This document shows positions 39,801 to 51,296 of a stretch of 64,000 nt of DNA, one piece after another. Each line of letters starts with the position of its first letter. The first letter of the stretch is position 1. Source of the DNA: Polytrichum commune (Eukaryota > Streptophyta > Polytrichopsida > Polytrichales > Polytrichaceae); the NCBI GenBank assembly GCA_950295325.1, contig OX485807.1, positions 186,501 through 250,500 on the forward strand. The letters are read 5' to 3'. Under the pieces are notes generated by a model that saw only the letters and a list, made by a program, of their open reading frames with translations, was not told the origin of the DNA and searched no databases. A program made the position numbers and the translations under genes.

Positions 39801-42255
39801 GTTGGGACAAGGCCCCCATGGAATATGACTTCTTTTTTAATTGAATGGGCGAGGCATCACAAGGCTTAGTAATGTTATGTGCAAGACATATTACTTGGGA
39901 CTTATATGCTTGTATTTAGAGGAGTACAAATAAATTAGAATGACATTGATTCGTTTTACAGACCCTAGACAAGTATGAAAGATCGGCCATTGCAGATGTA
40001 TTGGAGGCTGAATATTTTGACCAAGGTGCCACTATCATAATGGAGGGCGCACCTGGTGACAAGTTTTATTTTCTAGAAGAGGTGACTTAACACTTATTAA
40101 CAATGACAACATTTCTATGGCATAAAAAAGCACGTGGCTTTGATTTATTATATGCATGCACCATTCTATATTGAGAAGTGGGAGGTGAAGCAAGGAGCAA
40201 GGTGCCAACTTAAGGTTTAGCATAGTTTTACTTATTAAATAAGTTTTTTTTTATATTCATGATTATATTTTTAATGGATGTAATCATAGCCAACTACGTA
40301 CATTGATATTAATGGCCCCACTTATAGAAATGAGATATCTAAACTCATTCTAGGTTGTTTTTATTTAAATCTTAGATGTCGATACATATGACAATAAGCA
40401 TGTGATGATAAATAATGTTGATGTTTTTTGGCTAGTGACACTAAATACAATGATTAATGCAATATTTTTACTTGTTATTAATGTTGCATATGGTGCATTT
40501 TTTGATGTGTTTATTTTATTTCATAAACAATAGTGAATGCGGGCAACAAATTAAGTGCATCGAATATGTAGGGAACAGCTGAAGCACGCACGAAAGGTCA
40601 AGTGGTGATGAGATACCAAAAAGGTGATTATTTTGGTGAATTGGCACTCTTAAACAATGAGCCAAGAGCAGCAACTGTGTTGGCATCTAGCAATTGCAAA
40701 GTTGTGTCTATTGATGGTGAAAGCTTCAAGGTTGGTCTTGCACTACTCGTGATATATTCGCATAGGGTGCATTATACTTCTACGTAGACGATCAATTGTC
40801 CTTAAAATTAAATTTTCCATATTTGATGTATTTATCATAAGGTGCCTTCTTAAATCAACTTTTCTTGATCCAAAAATGAAGATATAGAGTAGATGAATTA
40901 TGAGTTATAAATGCCATGAATTTGTAAGGTTTTAATCCTTTCATATTATAGGAAATAAGCATGGGCATGTTGCTACACTATCCACCTGCCAATTCATAAC
41001 ATTCAAAATAATCGAGTTGTTACATACAAATGCATTTGGATCTATTTAAATTATAAATAGGGTGTCAACAACATGTTTCCTCCATGAATGTTTGTTTGAA
41101 GCAAAAGCAACCAACCTATGAGCAAATTATTATGCAATGGTTGGGACTCCTTGTCTAAGCTTCTTTGTAAAGACATTGAGGATTTGGCTAGCAATTTGAG
41201 TGGCTTGCATTCTTATCCATCTTGCAATTGTCACTAGCCATACGAAGATGACAAGCTATGTTTCACCAAAGTATTGTCCAATGAGCATGTTGGTGTCATG
41301 GACTTTAGAACCAATTTCATCTTATTTCATTGTGGGTTACCAAGCCACCAAAGGTGTGTTGTGTCCTTGGCAAGTTTAGTCACGAGGGAGAATATAGCAT
41401 TTAGATAATCACGCATGCCTTGAATAGCTTTCTAATATTAAGTTTTTGGTTCATATAAATATTGTAAATAGGAATTGGTACAAAACATGTATGGATGTAA
41501 ACTACTAAAACAAAGGGTCCCATGATTTTTTCATAAATCCTTCATCATCCGTAATGCAGAGGTTAACTTTCAAGATATTTCCTCATGTTGTGTGATTCAA
41601 ATACTCTTATCTATATTGCTTAGAAGAGTTGTGTGCCCTTATGTTATATATTACAAGTCACATGTGTGTCACTTTTGTAGTTCAACATTCCATGTATGGG
41701 TTGGAATTGATGTGGATGTTTGGAATTAGAGTGACCCAACACTAATGATAGATTGGATGAAATGACAGAAGTAATATTTGACTACCCAATCTAAAATACA
41801 AGCATAATTAACTATTCATGTCAATGACATTTCCATTATTTGGCTCCATTGTGATGTTTGTGAGAGCATGTACCGATCATTAAATTATATGTTGGACAAG
41901 TAAAATAATGAAAATGACATTAAAACATTGACGGAGTATCCTCAAGCAAGATTACATCTTTAGTATGGGATTCGTTAAAACAACCACAAAGACACATTGC
42001 ACGGTCACATGATTTGTCAAAATTTGAACCATTATAGTTGTAGGTAGAAATGTAAAGGAAGAGTTGACAAGTTGGCCTCACGAAGAACATAATTGTTTTT
42101 CTTTGTTTTAAGTTGCCTTTAATTCATACATGATGTTAGATTTTTTTTACATGACTTATGTGATTGATGATGAACAGAGGTTGTTGGGCAAGCTCGAGGA
42201 CATCCTTCAACGGAAGAAGGCTGAATATGCAAATGCATCTTCAAGTTGTGATTGA
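36858..42255 (+). CDS. cAMP-dependent protein kinase regulatory subunit (PKA-R), 8 exons, about 327 aa
   Basis: Proposed exons: 36858-36964, 37474-37552, 37665-37760, 38487-38708, 39402-39524, 39962-40081, 40572-40730, 42178-42255. All introns are GT-AG and all but the first lie between codons. The protein has the classic R-subunit order. Exon 1 is a short helical docking-like segment (Q-P-Q-D-A-T-M-Y-L-I-R-Y-I). The inhibitor site F-R-R-T-G-V-S-A-E (44-51) has Gly at the phosphorylation position, as in type I R subunits. Two cyclic-nucleotide domains follow. Both phosphate-binding cassettes are intact: FGELALLYDAPRAATV (E154, R163) and FGELALLNNEPRAATV (E272, R281). Alanine after the arginine favours cAMP over cGMP. 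The end, R-L-L-G-K-L-E-D-I-L-Q-R, matches the R-subunit C-terminal helix. No kinase or membrane domain is attached, so it is neither PKG nor a CNG channel. Family knowledge: R subunits inhibit the PKA catalytic subunit until cAMP binds. Exon 1 and the first junction are the least certain; from 37665 on I am confident. Confidence 0.88.
39121..39163. repeat. Poly-T / poly-G homopolymer tract in a PKA-R intron
   Basis: A long T-rich run passes directly into about fourteen consecutive G and then a purine-rich stretch. It lies within the intron between the two halves of the first cyclic-nucleotide domain and does not affect coding. Homopolymers this long are prone to length error. Confidence 0.85.
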
Positions 42256-43996
42256 CCTAATAGAGAAGGATGCTACTTAAATCTACCCAAGTTCTTCCTC
42301 TATTGAATTCATACATTATATTAAATCATAAATAGATCACCTCATCAAACAATTGTGTGGGGGAGAAACTTGATGCATCCTTTGCATTGTAGTTTATTTG
42401 AGAAATGTTACCTAGAGAAGTGCTTATAGTGACGTTGAGAAATGACATCCAATTGTTGTTGGCTAACATCTTTATCCCTAGCAATGTCAACATGCAATGT
42501 TCTTGTGCAACATTGACATGCACAACTTCTACAAATAAATTCCTCGTTGTCCAAAAACTTTGTTGTTGGATTTTTTATGCTTGAATCATAAACTCTCAAA
42601 AGGTTTGTGACCTTGTTTATTCACAATCAATGTCAACACCGATATAGCCTGTGATCAATTTTTCTTATTTACATTACTATACAACTCCCATTTCCTCTAT
42701 AGGCGGACATTAATATGTGATGTATGATATATCTTTGAATTATTGCATTATAAAAAAAACCCTCTTGTGACCACTCATTTTGTTGAATTTGCGTGGACAT
42801 TACAATAGCTTGCACAATAATTGACGTCTAAGCATATATAGTCCAACCACAAGTATCAATGGGCATGGCTATAATAATAATTTATTTATTGCGATCAAGT
42901 AAATAAAAGAATAAAAACCAAAGTTGGAGTGTACACCCAATTATTTTGTTGTTAAAAAGGTGATGACTTAAAGTTTGTGTGAACCACACAATTATCCTCA
43001 ATATGGATGCTCATAATTGATTTTCCAATAAGAGAGCGTTGGGACCAACTATAGGTTGACCTAAATGAGAGGCATTTGGTAATATGTTTGTGCCAACTTT
43101 TGGCTTCAAAAATTCATAGTAATTTCAATTTAAGGAATAAAATGACCTTAAATTTGCAGTCCTCATGATTTCTATCTTCCTACACAAGAAAAGTTTGCAG
43201 CACCTTATGCTTCTTTATATATGGTTATAAGTGCCTCTACTCTATATTGAGTATAATTTTCTACTCAACCTTTGGGTGTTGTCAGAGTTTTGTAGTGTGG
43301 ATGTGGGTGTCATACTAATCAAGGGATGATAGGGGTTTGGTGACTCTCTAGGTGACATTTGTTTAGCATTAGAATGGCAAAGTGTTTGAGTGCAATCATG
43401 TTCATTTGTTTTAGACATGTATGCATGTTTTTCTTTTTCTTTTTCTTTGGCACAAATTGAAAAAATTCATGTATGTATGTCTTGAAGGGAATATGAAATT
43501 AGTTGCGAAAGGCATGGATGCCACCTTGGACCTTGGTGGTGATGATACTATTAAGTGGGTGACCAACGTTTATCTTCAAGCGTGTCGACAAGGGTTTGGT
43601 CCAGTGCCTGGGAAGTTTTTGAGCACAGTCGGTCAAGATCCTAGTGATTCTAATTCCAGCCGGTTACATGTTCACATCTTCCAGTTTTGCTTTATTCATT
43701 TGAGGTATAGAATCTACAGATTCCTCTCAAATGATAGGTAATTCTCCTGAAGTCTCGAACCTCAACCGGTTATTTCTCAAACTCAACCCGTTCATCTGTA
43801 ACTAACTGACAGTTCTCCCCGGACAGTGGTTTGGTCATTGTCTTTCAGGCTTGTGTATTGCTACTGTACAGTACTGTATACCATAGAAAAACGTGAGTTC
43901 AATGAACTGGATTTTCGTGCTGTTTTTGGTTGTTGGTATGATGATTGAAGTGGAGGGTTGAAAACTTTGCAAGGAGGATGCAGGGTTTGAGGCATG
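42256..43996. other. 3' flank of PKA-R and intergenic sequence
   Basis: No gene recognised. A plus-strand frame at 43421-43741 holds a more protein-like stretch (M-D-A-T-L-D-L-G-G-D-D-T-I-K-W) that I cannot assign. It may be a decayed exon or chance. Confidence 0.4.
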
Positions 43997-44193
43997 TAAG
44001 AGCATCCCTAATGGGACCCTCAACGGGTCTCGGCAACGGCCCTTGGCGGGCCCGCGGCAGTAAGTGGGACCCAACGGCCACGGCACAGCCCCCGCATTAT
44101 TTATGGGCCTCGCCAGACTTGGCCCTCTCTCGCCAATTATTCGCGTTTTGCAGGGAGATAATTCCGGGACGCCATCATCGAGTCAACGCCAGG

Positions 44194-46184
44194 ATGGCAA
44201 CGGGGGAGGCGGGAAAGGGGAAGAAGGGGAAGAACTTCAGCGCTGATGAGGAGAGGGCCTTGTGCCGGAGTTTTTTGGCGGTTTCGCAGGATCCTGTCTG
44301 TGGCAATGGCCAACGCAACACGGCATTTTGGGAGCGCATCACAACAAATTACAACCACAACAAACCAAGATCATGTCCTATCCGTCCTGCTAGGTCTCTA
44401 GAATCGAAGTGGAGTCACATCAAACACGATGTTGCAAAATTCAGTGGTGTATTCAAGCAAGTCTCAGATTGTAGGGAGTCCGGGGCATCTGCTGAGGATG
44501 TTTTAGAGAGGGCGCTTGAGTTTTACAAGGATCGACATCCCAAACAGCAGGGATTTGCATTTCTACATTGCTGGCACCTCCTTAAGGAGGTGCCGAGGTG
44601 GTGGCAGTCGGCCCAGGATATTCAACGTCGTGGTTCCGGAGCCGGTGCGGCGTCGCCGGTTGCCATGGCTAATGCCACTGCTGCAGAGGTCAATGGTGGT
44701 TTACAAGCCGAATGCGGGGAAGCAGGCGAGGAGGATGACGTGCAGGTGGTGAAGCAGGTGAATTTCCCGAGCCGGCCCACACGACCCCAGGGAAGCAAGG
44801 CGGCGAAGGCAGATCTGGTTGACCAGACCAGGCGGGATTCGATACTGCGATCCCAGGCTCTAGCGACGGAGCAGATGGCGAGAGCAAACATGCGGAAGGC
44901 CGAGGCAATGGGGGACCACGCCGCGATGTCCCTGTTCCGAATGCCCATCGAGGATGTCGACGAGGAGGCTCGGGAATACTTCAAGCTGCGGCGCAAGGAG
45001 GAGCTGGAGCGCATTAAGCGCCGGATGGAGCAAGAGCAGCGAGTTGCGGAGCGGGAGAGGATCGAACACGAGAAGCTGCTTCGGGAAAGGGCCGCCGACC
45101 ACCACCGCACCAAGCGACCGAGGGTGCAATCGAAGACACCTGTGCTCCCCCAATCTGAACCAGAACCCACAATGTCGCCGAATGTGCCCCGCTCCGACGC
45201 CACCCCGGCTCCCCCGACCCCAGGTCCTCTTCCTGCTGTGGAGGAGGATTCCCCGGTGCAGCCAGATCTCGGTGAGTTTTTGTTTTTTTTTGTGGCATCT
45301 ACTTAGGGTTTGGGTACATTGCTAGTTCGGTGTTTTTTTTTTGCAAAGACTGGTTGTGAATGCTGGGATGAGGCTGCAAGTTAGGTTAGGTTTTTTTTTG
45401 CAAAGACTGGTTGTGAATGCTGGGATGAGGCTGCAGGTTAGGTTAGGTTTTTTTTTTGCTAAGACTGGTTGTGAATGCTGGGATGAGGCTGCAGGTTAGG
45501 TTAGGTTTTTTTTTGCTAAGACTGGTTGTGAATGCTGGGATGAGGCTGTAGGTTAGGTTAGGTTTTTTTTGCAAAGACTGGTTGTGAATGCTGGGATGAG
45601 GCTGCAGGTTAGGTGTTTTTTTTTTGCAAAGACTGGTTGTGGATGCTGGGATGAGGCTGCAGGTTAGGTGTGTTTTTTTTTTGCAAAGACTGGTTGTCAA
45701 TGCTGGTTGTCAATGCTGGGTTTATGCTGCAGGTTAGGTTAAGGGTTTTTTTTTTTTGCAAGCAGTGGTTGTCAATGCTGGTTGCTAGGCTGCAAGTTAG
45801 GTTAGGTGGTTTTTTTTTTTTTTGCAAGCACTGGTTGTCAATGCTGGTTGCTACATGTAGGGATGAGGGTGCAGTTAATGGTTTTTTTTTTGTAAGGACT
45901 GACTGAGTGTGGTTGCTGGTTTCTGTGCAGATGATGCACAGGCTGATCATTGGGATGACTCGCAACCCATCCCGGATACACAACCTTGCGGGGAATCTCC
46001 AATACCCCAGCTGAGATTTGGAGAGAATAGACCCCCTGTTTTTGCACAACAAGGGTCTATGTTTAGTTTAGGGAATAGCTTTGGTTTAGATGCACATCAC
46101 TCACCCATTGTAGAAGGACAAATGTATGGATTCAGAAATTTTGGGCAAGGATTGAACCTTAATGCCCGATTCTTTACACAATAA
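44194..46184 (+). CDS. Harbinger-associated SANT/Myb-like DNA-binding protein, 2 exons, 443 aa
   Basis: Exons 44194-45271 and 45931-46184; the GTGAGT donor and TGTGCAG acceptor restore the frame (1332 nt). The start was chosen at the first ATG after the TIR region in this frame. It is followed by a basic G-K-G-K-K-G-K-N segment and the SANT-like fold F-S-A-D-E-E-R-A-L-C-R-S-F with tryptophans in the F-W-E-R-I and S-K-W-S-H-I positions. A long charged coiled-coil region rich in E-R-I/E-E-L-E lies around residues 260-310, then a Pro-rich linker. Such proteins carry or recruit the transposase to TIR DNA in the nucleus. The transposase gene lies tail to tail, 23 bp away. The intron contains a minisatellite. 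Confidence 0.88.
45329..45900 (+). repeat. Intronic minisatellite, about ten 55-60-bp units
   Basis: The unit is TTTTTTTTGCAAAGACTGG followed by TTGTGAATGCTGGGATGAGG and CTGCAGGTTAGGTTAGG. The first six or so units are nearly identical and the last four have diverged (GCAAGCAGTGG, GCAAGCACTGG, GTAAGGACTG). It lies entirely inside the intron of the Harbinger DNA-binding gene, so copy number can vary without changing the protein. Confidence 0.92.
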
Positions 46185-46207
46185 CGAGTTACATTTCATT
46201 GTGCAAT

Positions 46208-47518
46208 TCACAATCTTCTCCTTTGCCCTTTAATCATCCACAAATGGTCTATCAAATCATTTTGTAATGCAAAATGGGACTCTACATTCTCAACCTCTCT
46301 AGTGCTGGCTACCAAGTCCCTGAATGAGAAAGGAATGGGTGTGGTCTCCACAGGTAATCCCCAATCGGGAAATGGCTCTAAAGTTAGGCCCTTCTCATCT
46401 TCCAAAATCATGTTGTGCATAATAATGCAAGCGATCATGATGTTCTCAATAATACCTAAATCCCATTGCCGTACTGGATTCTTGATAATTTTCCACCTTG
46501 CTTGCAGGACCCCGAAAGCCCTCTCAACATCCTTGCGGGCACCCTCTTGACACTTCGCAAAGTGCTCCTTCATCTCACCCACAGGCTCGTGTATTGGTTG
46601 CACGAAACAAGCCCAGGCTGGATATATACCATCCGTCAACAGATAATAGCGGGGGTACACATGCCCATTTACCTGGAATCTAATGTCGTGACCTGCTCCC
46701 CGTAGCATGTTCAAAAGAAATGGAGAGTTATCAAGGACATTGATGTCGTTGTTGCCTCCTGGCAACCCAAAAAATGCATGCCATATCCACAAGCTCTGGT
46801 CGGCAACAGCTTCAAGGATGATGCTCCTGTTCTTGTCTTTGTCTTGGAACTGACCCTGCCATGCCACTGGACAATTCTTCCAAGTCCAGTGCATGCAATC
46901 CAAACTTCCAAACATCCCTGGAAATCCACGCTTCTCATTGATGGACATCTGCTTCTCTATATCATCTCTAGTAGGCTGTCTCAAATACGTGGCCTCAAAA
47001 CAACCTCGAATGGCAACTACAAACCTCTCCATGCACATCTGAGCAGTGGATTCTCCTAATTTGCAGTACTCATCACATGCATCAGCAGCTACACCATATG
47101 CCAACATACAGATGGCGGCAGTGCATTTCTGCAAGGAAGATAATCCCATACGACCTGTGGCATCAGGACGTTGTTTGAACCACGGATCAAAATGGACAAC
47201 GGTATCAACAATGCTTGTGAATAACTCCCTCCTCATCCTGAAACGTCTTCGGAACTTAACTGGCCCATACGTAGGACTCTCAGAAAAATAATCCTTGTAT
47301 AGGAGATTATGACAATGCTCCCTATCACGCCACACAAATTCTCTACCAACCGTACTCCCACCCACCTTGGGCCTGGTGGATGACTCACCCAATACCTCAG
47401 TAGAAAAAGCCTCAACCATCTGTAGGAATAGGTCATTCTCAAATTCCTCTTCCATGTCCTCATCAAACCCTAATCCAAACCCAAGGCTCCTCTCAAGCTC
47501 ATCCTCCCAACTCTCCAT
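46208..47518 (-). CDS. PIF/Harbinger DDE transposase, about 436 aa
   Basis: The transposase cuts and rejoins the element ends in the nucleus. The frame is open throughout; I prefer the ATG at 47518 (M-E-S-W-E-D-E-L) over an upstream one at 47560 that would add a hydrophobic leader. The DDE_Tnp_4 catalytic triad is visible: first Asp in F-G-S-L-D-C-M-H-W, second in G-N-N-D-I-N-V-L-D, and Glu in K-D-V-E-R-A-F-G-V-L-Q-A-R-W. Helical residues N-terminal to it (F-R-R-R-F-R-M-R) match the usual DNA-binding part. Length is typical of plant ALP1/Harbinger-like transposases. No lesion is seen. Confidence 0.93.
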   Translation of the reverse strand: MESWEDELERSLGFGLGFDEDMEEEFENDLFLQMVEAFSTEVLGESSTRPKVGGSTVGREFVWRDREHCHNLLYKDYFSESPTYGPVKFRRRFRMRRELFTSIVDTVVHFDPWFKQRPDATGRMGLSSLQKCTAAICMLAYGVAADACDEYCKLGESTAQMCMERFVVAIRGCFEATYLRQPTRDDIEKQMSINEKRGFPGMFGSLDCMHWTWKNCPVAWQGQFQDKDKNRSIILEAVADQSLWIWHAFFGLPGGNNDINVLDNSPFLLNMLRGAGHDIRFQVNGHVYPRYYLLTDGIYPAWACFVQPIHEPVGEMKEHFAKCQEGARKDVERAFGVLQARWKIIKNPVRQWDLGIIENIMIACIIMHNMILEDEKGLTLEPFPDWGLPVETTPIPFSFRDLVASTREVENVESHFALQNDLIDHLWMIKGQRRRL

Positions 47519-47891
47519 GACTAGAACAAAGTAGAGAAACAAAAAACTAAAAGTCCACACCCCTCACTCACCAATATTCACAGCAGCAGGAGGAGTAGCT
47601 AAAAATTCACAGCAGCAGGAGGGGCAGGTAAAAATTCACAGCAGGACGAGGAGCAGGTAAAAATTCACAGCAACAGGAGCTCCGGGAGAGAGAAGGAAGG
47701 CCACGAGGCCAAGAGAGGAAGGCCACGAGGACCCGCGACCTGCCAGGTAAGTGCTGCTTTTTCCTTGCCGGGGTCTCTTCACGGGCCACTGTTGGGGCAC
47801 ACGCTGGCCACTTCTCCCCGCGATTTTCGAGAGACCACGCCACAGCCCCTTGGCGAGTCACTATTTTGAGGGATGATTGGGGATGCTCTAA

Positions 47892-50553
47892 GTTATTGCA
47901 TGTGCATTTGGTGGTGCACATGCATATGTAGAGCCATGTGAGGATGATATTGTATGGGGTTTGCCCATGTTTGAATCATGTTTTGCATCATATATGTAAA
48001 TTTAATGAAAAGAACATATGCAAAAATAGATTTATAAATTATATATGACTTCATCGTTGTATGTTGTTAGTGGGCATTTGAAAAGTCCTAAGCCTTCAAA
48101 CACATCCTCAAAATTGTCTACAGACATCAATTATATGATCCGTTCTATATTCATGAATTTTGAAGAGAATGTTGTACATTTTTACTACAAAAGTTGAAAA
48201 TAATAAGTCCATGTACATGTTGAATAGGGACTATGACCCAAGATGTGTAATTGCCACAAAAGTCCCCTATATGGTGTAAACATTTGGTAAGACAATATAT
48301 CCTCTCTAAAGCTCTTGGTGTTAAGATTATATCATATACACGAGTCATACTGTATATGATGTTAACAACATTGATTGTAGGATTTATTGTAATTTATCAA
48401 TGGGTTGTAAAAATTGCAACGTAACATCAAAATAAGGACACTTTGATTTTCTTGCACCCGGGTAGTTGCACATACCAAGCATGTAGACCCATGTGTTTTA
48501 CCCTTCATGGGTATTACTATTTAAGGTGACATGTTATGGTGGGTTGTTAATTTCATATGGGGATTGATTCTTTTCTTGCTCTGTGCATGTGAAGGGCGCC
48601 CATTGGGACATGTTTGAGTTTCAAGCTTTTTGTAAGTTTGTGCATGTGTGCATTATGAGGTAGTCCAAATGTACTTTGAGAGGGGTTCATTCAAGGTATA
48701 TATGGCTGATTCCAATCACCCCTATAAATTGGACACCTATACTTGAGTGGTATATGAATTGCTCGTAGTTGTGAACGGACACCAAAATTTGACACATGTT
48801 TAACATCACTATAGGTACAACGTTGAACATAAGTGGGAGGACCTATGAGATTGTTTTTAAGAAGAAAGAGAATCCTCACTTTGACATTTTCACCTTCGCA
48901 TCTCATTTCCAATTTCAACTATCTTTGTGATTCACAATTACTCATTGGATGAGACAAGCCCTGATCAAATCCAACGTTTATATTGCTTGTGGAGTTGAAA
49001 ATGTCCACAAGAGCCATGTCTACCTTATGTGGGGTTGATGCTCCATTTCACAACATATGGATATGTGAAGATAATGTGTGTCACGGGGTTTTAATTTTGT
49101 ATTGATCTCGAATGTATGGTTGTTGGTGGAGGTTGGAGTCAATTCTATAGTGCAAGAACACAATTGTCTAGGTTAGGTTTCCATTAATCACACATTGTGC
49201 ACATTTAAAAACAATTGTATGGTATGGTGGAAAAGATGGATCAAATATTTGGTGTAGATTGGATATCCTTTTAGAATATATTACAAAATTGTTCAAATCA
49301 TACCTAGGAGGTCTTAAGGCCTTTGACAATAAGGGTTTTTGAAGGCTTGGAGTTTCCTCTTTTTTTGACGTTCTTTGGGCAAAACTTAAGAAGACACTCA
49401 TTGGTGAAGGTAGCCTTAAAGGCTTGCTTTGAGCCCAATCACATGACACCAAAATGTACAAAGGCCATGAGAATGTGCTTGAACTATGGTATCTTTGAGC
49501 ATGTGTTCAAGGTATATCTTGTATCTAGAGTTTGAGGTCCGGACTTTAAGAGCTTCACAAAAATTAATGTGGAAAATAATAAACGGTTTGGAGACTTCAG
49601 AAAATTATGCCATGGGAGCAAATGTCACATGGAATGCATCAAAACATGGATGCTACAATATTTTTGTTGCCCCTTTATCACAATGATGGTAAATTTTGAA
49701 CTCGTGCATGCGGTGTTGCCTCACAAAAAACTCCATTTATTTGAATTTTGTTGTTAGAGCTACATAAAAAATTTATGGGTAGCAATATACGTGCGAACAA
49801 ATGATAGGGTATTTTAAAAACATGGGGGCAAAAAATTATAAATGGACTTAAGAGTAATATAGGGTATCAAAAATGACATTGGACATCTTTAAAGTACTAT
49901 AGGGTATGGAATAATAGGTAATTTGGAATTATAAGTAATGCAAGCCATTTTTCTATTAACCCAAAGTAGAAATTTACATAATGATAGCATGTGAAAAAAA
50001 GAAGAGAATTGAAAGTAATACCCCCCTATAAAATAGTGGTTGTTCGCACTTATATCCTTAACTTTTTAACACACTGCCCCCCCCGAGCATATTTGACAAG
50101 GGTTAGGGGCAGTTGGGATGATACCAATTCACACTACCTAATGTACAACAAAGGTGTGGTGTTACCGTTTATCCCATTCAAATGAAGCATTTCTAGGAAG
50201 AAATGAGGCACATGCCCATGATTCTTTCCCAAAATAAGAAAGGGATGTGGAAAGATGGGGAGGGGGGGACTATAAGCCAAGAAGCGTCAATGCAAGCCTT
50301 TCAAAATCTACAACAAAATTGCTAACTACAACACAATTGCTATATATGAACTAGTAACATCATCAAACTACTTCGGTGAAGGTGGTGCAATGTAGTATGG
50401 TAGGTCCATTCCCAAGAACAAAATCAAACTGTTTACATAGAAGAGACTATTGAATTCCTAGGGGGTGGACTCCTCATTGGAATCCTAAATGATGTACGTG
50501 GGTGAGTATGAGATAATATAGAGACCCTATATACAAGATATGCATATTGCAAA
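47892..50553. other. Intergenic, nothing recognised
   Basis: AT-rich DNA between the Harbinger element and a foldback element. Short frames at 49323-49757 and 48691-48918 have no recognisable motifs. A C-run at 50079-50086 and a G-run near 50260 are low complexity. Confidence 0.5.
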
Positions 50554-50917
50554 ATAAATGTATACATACTAACAATAGGCTAAAAAATGGACTCATGTAT
50601 CTATACTAAGCTTTTTAGTATAATGCGATAAATACCTTCACTACATACACAAAATATAAATTATGAAATAATAGGCCTTTCTTACATATACAATTCACTC
50701 TCACTTTCCAATGAGAAAACTATTGAACATTTTTTTCATTTATAGAACTCATAAACAATTTGATCCTAAAACACATGAAACTAGCCCATCTATTGTCAAT
50801 TATTTCATGATTTATATTTTGTGTATGTAGTGAAGGTATTTATCGCATTATACTAAAAAACTTAGTATAGATACATGAGTCCATTTTTTAGCCTAATGTT
50901 AGTATGTATACATTTAT
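50554..50917. mobile_element. Foldback MITE with arms of about 118 bp
   Basis: The left arm (50554-50671) starts ATAAATGTATACATACTAAC. The right arm (about 50799-50917) is its inverted copy with few mismatches, ending GTTAGTATGTATACATTTAT. Both contain the distinctive TAGTATAATGCGATAAATACC block or its complement. The central spacer is about 127 bp and non-coding. The near-complete hairpin with no coding capacity is typical of a MITE, but I saw no clear target-site duplication. Confidence 0.85.
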
Positions 50918-51296
50918 CAATTCTTGCTCTAAACCTCAGGGCCCGCCTTTTGTACATCTACCTTTACTTCAAGATACTTAATAGCTTTTTCAAATGTACA
51001 CACTAAAGGAAAATAATACATCTCCCTTATGTATAATATGTACGCAAATACCTCAAATTATACCTATTTCTACACTCATGTTAGTTCATACGTGGTATGA
51101 AGAGTCCACCCCCCGGGGTTGAATTATACAATTGGAAAGATTTGCTTTGAAATTTGTGTCACTCATTGAAGTGTTGGTAATAACATGATATTCAATATTT
51201 TGAGAGAGTGGGATCCTCTCAAAATAATATTGGCCATTTATCAACCTAAAAGTCATGTTAGGTTGATAAATACTAGATTATACTTCAGACGTGTAA

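Larger units (their letters stand above)
43997..47891. mobile_element. Complete PIF/Harbinger transposon with TAA target-site duplication
   Basis: The element spans 44000-47888. Its left end GAGCATCCCTAATGG pairs with the right end, whose reverse complement is GAGCATCCCCAATCATCC. It is flanked by TAA at 43997-43999 and 47889-47891. The three-base TWA duplication, the two convergent genes (a SANT/Myb-like DNA-binding protein and a DDE transposase) and the imperfect TIRs are diagnostic of PIF/Harbinger. Its GC content is clearly higher than the AT-rich surroundings. Both open frames are uninterrupted, so the copy is either recent or still autonomous. Confidence 0.93.

Noticed and set aside
38487-40730. 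Cyclic-nucleotide domains as part of a CNG channel or a PKG-type kinase
   Set aside because: No membrane helices precede them and no kinase domain follows before the TGA at 42253. The inhibitor site, tandem domains and PRAATV cassettes fit PKA-R.
44622-45298. Several minus-strand and other-frame long ORFs over the Harbinger DNA-binding gene
   Set aside because: They are shadows of the GC-rich plus-strand gene, rich in Ser/Arg/Pro and lacking any family motif.
45443-46052. Repetitive ORFs rich in S-L-Q-K-K
   Set aside because: They are translations of the intronic minisatellite and not genes.
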